From: Acidobacteriota bacterium
Lineage (GTDB): Bacteria > Actinomycetota > Acidimicrobiia > Acidimicrobiales > SHLQ01
Length of the DNA: 7,679 nt
Reading direction: 5' to 3'
Assembly: GCA_022562835.1 (NCBI GenBank)
Contig: JADFOM010000110.1
Coordinates: 1 to 7,679 of the forward strand
Shown here: positions 1 through 4,725 of the stretch, piece by piece
How the letters are laid out: the number at the start of each line of letters is the position of its first letter
Position numbering within the stretch: position 1 is the first letter of the stretch
Position numbers and translations under genes: made by a program
The notes under the pieces: generated by a model
The model's database searches: none
The model's input: only the letters and a program-made list of their open reading frames with translations
What the model was told of the DNA's origin: nothing

Positions 1-207
1 CGCCTCTTCAGCACCGGACGCCTTGGCTCTGGCCGCCTTGGCACGCTCGAGTAGGTGAGCTGGGATTTTTGAGGCGGCCTCGCTGACCGGTTCGGCGTCG
101 CCCGCGTCTGCTGGCGCGGCGGGCTCTGCAGGGGCGTCCGATTTCGCGGCGGCCTTTTCGCGCGCCTCTTGGGCTCGTTTGAGGAGGTGTTCGGGGATCT
201 CGGTCAT
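1..207 (-). CDS. Partial gene downstream of cytochrome b6; N-terminal tail with a twice-repeated IPxHLLxRA motif
   Basis: Only the first 69 residues are visible; the gene runs off the left edge. The ATG at 207 lies 2 bases after the cytochrome b stop, so translation is probably coupled and the product probably belongs to the same complex. The visible part has no membrane segment or cofactor motif. It holds two copies of a charged, probably helical motif, TEIPEHLLKRAQEAREKA (residues 2-19) and SKIPAHLLERAKAARAKA (46-63), joined by an Ala/Pro/Asp/Glu-rich linker. The first copy closely matches the N-terminus of the divergently encoded cytochrome c (start at 2426). Because a b6-type cytochrome b needs a separate C-terminal half (subunit IV) carrying the quinol-oxidation site, the unseen remainder may be that subunit behind a cytosolic tail. 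This is inference from gene order; a Rieske or accessory subunit is also possible. The reading frame is well supported by the internal repeat; the function is not. Confidence 0.7.
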   Translation of the reverse strand, partial: MTEIPEHLLKRAQEAREKAAAKSDAPAEPAAPADAGDAEPVSEAASKIPAHLLERAKAARAKASGAEEA

Positions 208-209
208 GT

Positions 210-992
210 CTACAACGGCCCCGAGATGCCGCCGTCCTTACGGACACGCCAGAAGTGCACAGCCATGAATATCACGATCACGAACGGCAACAGCAATACA
301 TGCAACACATACCAGCGCAGCAATGTATCGGTGCCGATCTCGACCCCTCCGAGTAGCACGAAGCGGACTTGATCACCGAATACGGGCGTGTAGCCCATCA
401 TGTTCGTACCCACCGTGACCGCCCAAAGAGCGAGCTGATCCCAGGGCAGGAGGTAACCGGTGAACGATAACAGCAACGTCAATGTCAACAAGATCACGCC
501 GATGACCCAGTTGAATTCCCGCGGCGGTTTGTAGGCGCCGTGATAGAACACTCGAGCCATGTGCAAGAACACCGACAACACCATGAGGTGCGCGGCCCAT
601 CGATGCATGTTCCGGACCAACAGACCGAACGTCACCGAGGTCTGAAGCGCCGCGATGTCATCCCATGCTGCGGCAGCCGTCGGCCGGTAGAAGAACATCA
701 GGAAGATGCCGGTAACCGTCAAGAGAATGAACAAGAAGAAGCTCAACCCGCCGAGACAAAGGGTGTAGGACACCTTCACAGCGTGACGTTTCACCTTCAC
801 CGGGTGTAGGTGATAGAGCACGCTGTTCATGACCACGTACGAGCGATTCCTCGGGCTGTCGGTGTAGCCCTTCCGGAATATCGAACCGGGACGGAAGATA
901 GCGGTCCAGGCTTGTGAGCCCTGAACCGAATCACCAAGATCGGATGCCTTCTGTTGGAGCCGCTCGGGCAGCGGCGGCTTATTCGTTGCCAC
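210..992 (-). CDS. Cytochrome b6-type subunit (N-terminal half of cytochrome b) of a quinol:cytochrome c oxidoreductase
   Basis: 260 residues, GTG start with a GAGGGAG SD about 9 bases upstream. In b6f/bc-type complexes this membrane subunit carries two b hemes that move electrons from the quinol-oxidation site to the quinone-reduction site. Four helices are visible at about 75-101, 123-150, 161-182 and 226-247. The heme-b ligands are His130 and His144 on helix B (in NMHRW and LHMARV) and His231 and His246 on helix D. The protein ends in GGISGPL, the classic b6 C-terminus, so it is the split b6 form and not the long fused cytochrome b usual in mycobacteria and streptomycetes. Cys79, in CLGG, matches Cys35 of chloroplast b6, the covalent anchor of heme c_i. 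Cys79 and all four histidines are offset by exactly 44 from b6 numbering. The extra 44 residues form a hydrophilic N-terminal tail. The quinol-site PEWY motif belongs to subunit IV and is absent, as expected. petB-like. Confidence 0.95.
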   Translation of the reverse strand: MATNKPPLPERLQQKASDLGDSVQGSQAWTAIFRPGSIFRKGYTDSPRNRSYVVMNSVLYHLHPVKVKRHAVKVSYTLCLGGLSFFLFILLTVTGIFLMFFYRPTAAAAWDDIAALQTSVTFGLLVRNMHRWAAHLMVLSVFLHMARVFYHGAYKPPREFNWVIGVILLTLTLLLSFTGYLLPWDQLALWAVTVGTNMMGYTPVFGDQVRFVLLGGVEIGTDTLLRWYVLHVLLLPFVIVIFMAVHFWRVRKDGGISGPL

Positions 993-1040
993 GTTCGGCT
1001 ACTCCCTCGTTACCGCCGCCAAAAAAAGACTGTGAATCGT

Positions 1041-1457
1041 TCATCCGAGCCGCATTCCGTATCCGTAGCCATGCGCGTTCGTCCGCATGTGCGGGTCGCC
1101 GTCGGCGGGTGATGTACCCAACTTTCCGAGGATGATGACGCCGGTCGGGCAACGGTCGACACAGAGCGCACAGCGCGTACACACGTCGTCGTCGATCGTA
1201 AATATCACCTGGTCGCTGGGGTCGGCGCCGGGTTGCTCGGTACCGACCGCTTCCTCAACCGCCTCGGGGACCACCATGTGAATACATTTCCAGGGGCAGA
1301 TGTCGACGCAGCCTTCGCACATGATGCACTCGGACTGATCGATGTGAATGAACTGCTTCGGCTTGACCTGCGATTGAAGCCACGCCGTATCCACCTCATG
1401 GAGGATGTAGTCGTCGCGAAACTCCGGCAGTGGCGGGTTGGCGTCGGTGACAGTCAT
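1041..1457 (-). CDS. 2x[4Fe-4S] ferredoxin-type protein in the cytochrome b6 operon
   Basis: 138 residues. The ATG at 1457 overlaps the upstream gene's stop (ATGA, 4 bases), with a purine-rich SD (AAGGAAGGTG) just upstream. Two cluster motifs are intact: Cys44-x2-Cys47-x2-Cys50-x3-Cys54-Pro and Cys93-x2-Cys96-x2-Cys99-x3-Cys103-Pro, each of the type that binds a [4Fe-4S] cluster. An additional Cys58 follows the first motif (CPWKC), and about 34 residues separate the motifs, longer than in small clostridial ferredoxins and closer to NuoI-like or membrane-associated ferredoxin subunits. There is no signal peptide or membrane helix, so it should act in the cytoplasm. The N-terminus (about residues 1-40) and the His/Gly/Tyr-rich C-terminus (about 119-138) are outside the cluster domain and may dock to partners. 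It lies between a three-helix membrane protein and cytochrome b6, so it probably brings electrons to, or takes them from, that complex on the cytoplasmic side; the direction cannot be read from sequence. Confidence 0.92.
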   Translation of the reverse strand: MTVTDANPPLPEFRDDYILHEVDTAWLQSQVKPKQFIHIDQSECIMCEGCVDICPWKCIHMVVPEAVEEAVGTEQPGADPSDQVIFTIDDDVCTRCALCVDRCPTGVIILGKLGTSPADGDPHMRTNAHGYGYGMRLG

Positions 1458-1909
1458 ACCGAAACACCTTCCTTGACGAGGGGACGGCCGAACTCAGACG
1501 TCGGTTCTTCTTGCACGGCCTCGGACCCTCGGTTCTGCCACATCGCCCACATAGCCATGTTGCCGGCAAGAAAGACGACGTAGATCCCGACTGCGACGAT
1601 GTCTCGAATCACCTGGTAGGTGATGGTCATAGGCAGCGCCCATTCGAGGATGCCCTGTCCACCGGTAAAGGCCATCTCAGGACCGACCAGGAGCTTGTCC
1701 GAACGCCAACCGAGCTCGCTATCAGCCCAATTGAGCCACTGGTGGGGAATCACGGCGTAGAGCATGAAGAGGAGCAGATACACATAGGTGGCGGCGAGCA
1801 TCGCTTCGCCCCAGGTGAGCGGCGTACCCACGGGACGTCGATCCTTGTACCAGAAGACACCGGCGACCATCACGACAGCTGCGAAGATCGAAACTATTAG
1901 AGCGACCAC
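1454..1909 (-). CDS. Three-helix membrane protein of unknown family, first gene of the cytochrome b6/ferredoxin operon
   Basis: I do not recognise this 151-residue protein. Predicted membrane helices lie at about residues 2-20, 34-55 and 94-123. The basic stretch after helix 1 (YKDRRP) suggests a periplasmic N-terminus and a cytoplasmic, acidic C-terminal tail of about 28 residues. The outward loop between helices 2 and 3 carries a conspicuous IPHQWLNWAD segment (residues 54-63); His56 sits at the membrane edge, where it could be a heme or quinone ligand, but no partner histidine is evident and no CxxCH is present. The GTG start at 1909 is set by a perfect AGGAGG SD 6 bases upstream. Its stop overlaps the ferredoxin start. 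The position suggests a membrane anchor or quinone-proximal subunit for the ferredoxin; that role is inferred from gene order only. Confidence 0.85.
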   Translation of the reverse strand: MVALIVSIFAAVVMVAGVFWYKDRRPVGTPLTWGEAMLAATYVYLLLFMLYAVIPHQWLNWADSELGWRSDKLLVGPEMAFTGGQGILEWALPMTITYQVIRDIVAVGIYVVFLAGNMAMWAMWQNRGSEAVQEEPTSEFGRPLVKEGVSV

Positions 1910-1915
1910 CGCAAC

Positions 1916-1921
1916 CCTCCT
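1916..1921 (-). promoter_or_regulatory. Ribosome binding site that fixes the GTG start of the three-helix protein
   Basis: On the minus strand the sequence reads AGGAGG, a full match to the anti-SD complement, with 6 bases before the GTG at 1909. It supports GTG over any upstream start and marks the first gene of the operon. Confidence 0.75.
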
Positions 1922-2025
1922 CTGTGCTTCTCAATCGTGTGTTTCGCCGACTCGACACCTTGTACCGGTCACCCGGGATTGTTGTGCCTTACGACCTTTT
2001 CAGACTTACAGCGAACTAGTTACTT

Positions 2026-2041
2026 GTTCAATTTTGTGAAC
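2026..2041. repeat. Small inverted repeat GTTCA-N6-TGAAC in the AT-rich part of the divergent region
   Basis: Five-base arms GTTCA (2026-2030) and TGAAC (2037-2041) flank ATTTTG. It lies about 117 bases upstream of the minus-strand GTG start. On the minus strand the left part also reads TTGAAC, a -35-like hexamer, but no good -10 follows at 16-18 bases. It could be an operator half-site pair; arms this short can occur by chance. Confidence 0.3.
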
Positions 2042-2071
2042 TCACCGACGAATCTACCCTTCGAGTAGCCG

Positions 2072-2087
2072 GGTGGAGACGTCCACC
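2072..2087. repeat. Perfect 6-base inverted repeat GGTGGA-N4-TCCACC
   Basis: Arms at 2072-2077 and 2082-2087 pair perfectly around GACG. It lies three bases before the 12-base tandem duplication and near the middle of the divergent region. It could be a transcription-factor site serving both directions or a small hairpin in a leader transcript; nothing in the sequence decides between these. Confidence 0.35.
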
Positions 2088-2089
2088 AC

Positions 2090-2113
2090 AAAGCCATCCG
2101 GAAAGCCATCCGG
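2090..2113. repeat. Perfect tandem duplication of a 12-base unit (AAAGCCATCCGG x2)
   Basis: The unit AAAGCCATCCGG occurs at 2090-2101 and again, without a gap or mismatch, at 2102-2113. One unit of 12 bases is slightly more than one helical turn, so a protein bound to both copies would sit on nearly the same face of the DNA. It lies between two divergent operons, which fits an operator, though replication slippage would give the same pattern. Confidence 0.6.
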
Positions 2114-2332
2114 ATCGAGCCGTCATAAACCTTTCGCGTCGCCGCGAACGAACTTCGTGAATCTTTGCACAAGTCTATCGAGCAACAGCGGCAACGAACC
2201 GAACCGGGCGATGTTTAGCACGACCAAACTGACCGATCCACATCGGGAACGAGCTCTGGTGTGTGCCGTTCGCTACAGGTCTAAGTCAGCATGAGGATCG
2301 CCCGTCCGGGTGGTCGTTGGTGCGATCATGGG

Positions 2333-2338
2333 CATAAT
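2333..2338 (+). promoter_or_regulatory. Possible -10 element for the cytochrome c gene
   Basis: CATAAT matches five of six bases of the TATAAT consensus and lies about 90 bases before the TTG start at 2426. No good -35 is seen at the usual distance. If real, transcription would begin near 2345, after the alternative ATG at 2291, which would exclude that start. Confidence 0.25.
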
Positions 2339-2416
2339 GTGCGCTCGTCACCGTGGGGCTGGTCTATCGATCTGTCCCGAAGCAGCGGACAACCGTTTCG
2401 GATCCGCCGAAGTGTC

Positions 2417-2421
2417 GGAGG
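2417..2421 (+). promoter_or_regulatory. Ribosome binding site supporting the TTG start of the cytochrome c
   Basis: GGAGG lies 4 bases before the TTG at 2426. The spacing is a little short, but no comparable site precedes the upstream in-frame ATG at 2291. The protein that begins here starts with the motif found at the start of the left-edge gene, which agrees with this choice. Confidence 0.65.
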
Positions 2422-2425
2422 CACG

Positions 2426-3238
2426 TTGACCGAAATTCCTGACTACCTACTCGAGCGAAGTCGTGAGAGACGCGCCGCGCTCGGACTCTCGACCGGCGAG
2501 GGTGCAGAAACCGCGGACACGACCGGCACAACTGTCGAGTCGAGCGCTGCCAATGCTCCGGCACCGGCTCCAGTCGCGACGATCGAGCCAGCGGCGCCCG
2601 CTGAACCCGAGCCAACACCCCCCTACGTTGAGGCCGCAGATCAACGCGCCCGCATGCCGATCTGGGCCACTCCGCTCGTCTTGTTTCTTCCGATTTGGGC
2701 CTTCTTCTATGTAGGCACCCTCGAGGACCCGCCAGTGGAAGCCACTGGTATTCTGGCGCAGGGTGGCGAGATTTACGCGACCAGTTGTGCGGGCTGTCAC
2801 GGTGGCACCGGCGGCGGCGCGTCAGGCCCTGCGCTCGCCGACGGCGAAGTGCTCTTGACCTTCCCGAACGCGGCAGAGCATCTTCTATGGGTCGCGCAAG
2901 GTACCGCTGGCTACGGCAACGCCGGTGAGGTGTATGGCGACCCCGACCGACCCGATGGCGCTCGCACGATCGGCGGGACCAACGCCACAATGCCAGCATT
3001 CGGTGGCGAACTCAGCGGCGAAGAACTCCTCTCGGTCGTGCTTTATGAGCGCATTGAGCACGGCGGTGCACTCGAAGAGATCGCTACCATCGCAAACGAG
3101 ATGATCGAGACAGGAGAGTTCGAAATTCCCGAGTCGTTCGATGGTCTCGAGGCTGAGGAGATCAACGCGACCATCGATGCGATCACCGAGCGCGCAGTTG
3201 AAGAGGGACTCGTCGACGAAATAGCACTCGGCGAATAG
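2426..3238 (+). CDS. Membrane-anchored c-type cytochrome with a cytosolic TEIPDYLLER motif and an acidic C-terminal tail
   Basis: 270 residues from the TTG start; an ATG at 2291 would add 45 residues of low-quality sequence. The order is: cytosolic motif TEIPDYLLERSRERRAALG (2-20), a disordered Ala/Pro/Glu/Thr-rich linker (about 21-70), one membrane helix (about 78-96), then an extracytoplasmic class I cytochrome c domain. Heme attachment is CAGCH (121-125), with His125 as proximal ligand, and Met189 in ATMPAFG is the probable distal ligand. An acidic tail follows (about 214-270) with many Glu and only two Arg, unusual for a monoheme cytochrome c. The divergent position opposite a split b6-type cytochrome b, and the N-terminal motif shared with the gene after it, suggest that it is the fixed electron acceptor of that complex, in place of cytochrome f or c1. 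The gene 43 bases downstream encodes a quinone-type reductase and is probably cotranscribed. Heme-c identity is certain; the partner is inferred. Confidence 0.9.
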   Translation: MTEIPDYLLERSRERRAALGLSTGEGAETADTTGTTVESSAANAPAPAPVATIEPAAPAEPEPTPPYVEAADQRARMPIWATPLVLFLPIWAFFYVGTLEDPPVEATGILAQGGEIYATSCAGCHGGTGGGASGPALADGEVLLTFPNAAEHLLWVAQGTAGYGNAGEVYGDPDRPDGARTIGGTNATMPAFGGELSGEELLSVVLYERIEHGGALEEIATIANEMIETGEFEIPESFDGLEAEEINATIDAITERAVEEGLVDEIALGE

Positions 3239-3281
3239 CGCCACCTGCTAGCCACACACCTCGAAAGAATTGGATCCGACG

Positions 3282-4538
3282 ATGAACGATCGCCATGACC
3301 TGTTGGTGATCGGCGGGGGCCCCGGAGGCGCGGCCACCGGATATTGGGCAGCCAAGGCCGGCCTCGATGTCGTCGTCGTCGAACGTAAGACGTTCCCACG
3401 TGACAAGACGTGCGGTGATGGTCTGACCCCACGAGCTGTGTTCCAGCTCCAAGAAATGGGCGTCGACCTCGGCAAATACCACCGTTACAACGGACTCCGA
3501 GCCATCGCGCACGGCCGTGCACTCGAGATGTCCTGGCCTGAGCACCCCATCTATCCGAACTATGGATATGTCGTCAAGCGCTGTGACCTGGACCCACTCG
3601 TGGCGTACAACGCAGCGGAGGCTGGGGCCACGCTGCACACCGGCACAGAGGCAATGCGTCCGCTGTTCGACGCAGGGCATCTCGTCGGTGCAGTAGTACG
3701 CGACACCGAAACCGACGTCGAGCGCGAGATTCGCGCACGTTACGTCGTGGTCGCCGACGGCGCGAACTCTCGATTCGGTCGAGCGCTCGGATCGAGCCGA
3801 GATCGCAGCTACCCGCAGGGTATGGCGATCCGCACATACTTCGAGAGTCCGCTGCACGCAGAGCCGTGGATCGAGAGCGCTTTGGACGTTCGCGACCGAA
3901 ACGGAAACTCGATGCCCGGCTACGGCTGGATTTTCCCGGTCGGCGACGGCACGATCAATGTCGGTATCGGTCTGTTGTCAACGTTTCGTGACTACAAGAG
4001 CGTCAACACCAGTCACGTCATCAACGAGTTCGCACGCACGTTGCCGTCGTATTGGGAAATCGATCCCGACAACCCGACCCAGGCACCAACCGGCGGACGT
4101 TTACCGATGGCCGGATCGGTTGGTCCCAAGGCCGGACCCAATTGGCTCCTGGTCGGCGACGCCGCCGGCTCGATCAACCCATTCAACGGCGAGGGCATCG
4201 ACTACGCGTACGAATCAGGACGACTGGTCTCATCCTTGATCGCCGAGGCGATCGAGACCGATGATCCCAGAGTGATCGCCCGCTACGAGAACGTCCTCGA
4301 CGAGGAGTTCGAGCTCTACTTCAAGACCGCTCGACTCTTCGCAAAGGTCATCGGCAAACCCGCCTTGCTTCGCCAGCTAACGAGGGTCGGGATGCGCTCA
4401 CGGACGCTGATGGAATGGGCGTTGCGCATAATGGCCAACCTCATGCGCGAGGACGAACGCCACAGCGCGGAACTCGCTTACAAAGCCATCGAACAAGTCG
4501 TGCGGCTGGTACCCGAGTCGGTCGCGGCGACGCGCTGA
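3282..4538 (+). CDS. Geranylgeranyl reductase family FAD oxidoreductase (probable MenJ-type menaquinone saturase)
   Basis: 418 residues from the ATG at 3282; a TTG at 3270 would add four residues. Neither has a strong SD, though GGA at 3272-3274 suits the ATG. The protein shows the full family layout: FAD-binding GGGPGG (11-16) with Glu34 at the end of the second strand, the family signature CGDGLTPRA (44-52), YVVVADGANS (154-163), and VGDAAGSINPFNGEGIDYA (from 291), whose Asp293 contacts FAD. Family members reduce isoprenoid double bonds; in mycobacteria MenJ saturates one isoprene unit of menaquinone. Others act on archaeal lipids or chlorophyll precursors, and no photosynthesis gene is present here. 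It lies 43 bases after the cytochrome c, in a cluster for a quinol-oxidising complex, which favours the menaquinone substrate. A direct redox role as a quinone reductase is a less likely alternative. Family assignment is firm, substrate less so. Confidence 0.93.
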   Translation: MNDRHDLLVIGGGPGGAATGYWAAKAGLDVVVVERKTFPRDKTCGDGLTPRAVFQLQEMGVDLGKYHRYNGLRAIAHGRALEMSWPEHPIYPNYGYVVKRCDLDPLVAYNAAEAGATLHTGTEAMRPLFDAGHLVGAVVRDTETDVEREIRARYVVVADGANSRFGRALGSSRDRSYPQGMAIRTYFESPLHAEPWIESALDVRDRNGNSMPGYGWIFPVGDGTINVGIGLLSTFRDYKSVNTSHVINEFARTLPSYWEIDPDNPTQAPTGGRLPMAGSVGPKAGPNWLLVGDAAGSINPFNGEGIDYAYESGRLVSSLIAEAIETDDPRVIARYENVLDEEFELYFKTARLFAKVIGKPALLRQLTRVGMRSRTLMEWALRIMANLMREDERHSAELAYKAIEQVVRLVPESVAATR

Positions 4539-4559
4539 GCGCGGTCCCATACCGCTGCG

Positions 4560-4601
4560 CATGGGCCGTCTGGACCCCAAGATCGGCCAATGCGGCCCAT
4601 G
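4560..4601. repeat. 9-base perfect inverted repeat after the flavoprotein gene; possible hairpin terminator
   Basis: CATGGGCCG (4560-4568) and CGGCCCATG (4593-4601) are exact complements separated by 24 bases, beginning 21 bases after the flavoprotein stop. A competing shorter pairing exists with GGTCCCAT at 4543-4550 (one bulge). A second small stem, TACGG-CAAT-CCGTA, follows at 4610-4623. No T-run follows either stem, so this is not a classic intrinsic terminator. It could slow or end transcription of the cytochrome c/flavoprotein unit, or be an operator for the next gene. Confidence 0.45.
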
Positions 4602-4725
4602 ATCGCCCATACGGCAATCCGTACCGTTTGGTATCGACTCCCTTCCCTCCGCAGACGACGACATCTCGCACGCTCCGACCACAGGTCGTCCGACGATCCT
4701 TGCGTTCGCGACGGTCGCCGCGACG

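Larger units (their letters stand above)
1910..2425. promoter_or_regulatory. Divergent intergenic control region between the b6/ferredoxin operon and the cytochrome c gene
   Basis: About 516 bases separate two divergent transcription units, long for this otherwise compact window. I see no convincing gene: the open frames here are short, lack good SD sites and have no recognisable protein character. The region is locally AT-richer around 2018-2041 and contains a 12-base tandem duplication, two small dyads, a short palindrome ACGAA-C-TTCGT at 2148-2158 and a -10-like hexamer near the plus-strand gene, with SD sites at both ends. It should contain the promoters for both units and possibly shared control. 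No riboswitch fold was recognised by eye. Confidence 0.6.

Noticed and set aside
1021..1027. A run of seven T on the minus strand between the ferredoxin and cytochrome b genes, as a possible terminator
   Set aside because: No GC-rich hairpin precedes it, and termination here would cut the operon; it is more likely a spacer, though it could be a slippage site.
1233..1583. A 116-codon plus-strand open frame
   Set aside because: It is antisense to the ferredoxin and three-helix protein genes and has no credible start site.
2073..2294. A 73-codon open frame on the plus strand in the divergent region
   Set aside because: No SD, low-quality Ser/Lys/Arg-rich composition, and it overlaps the tandem repeat; nothing supports it as a gene.
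3183..3857. A 224-codon minus-strand open frame
   Set aside because: It is antisense to the end of the cytochrome c gene and the FAD-binding part of the flavoprotein, both well supported; its own sequence shows no domain.
4600..4602. The in-frame TGA before the peptidase as a selenocysteine codon
   Set aside because: Read-through would put the residue in a short polar N-terminal stretch with no redox motif, and no selenocysteine insertion machinery is evident; mutation or a different start is simpler.
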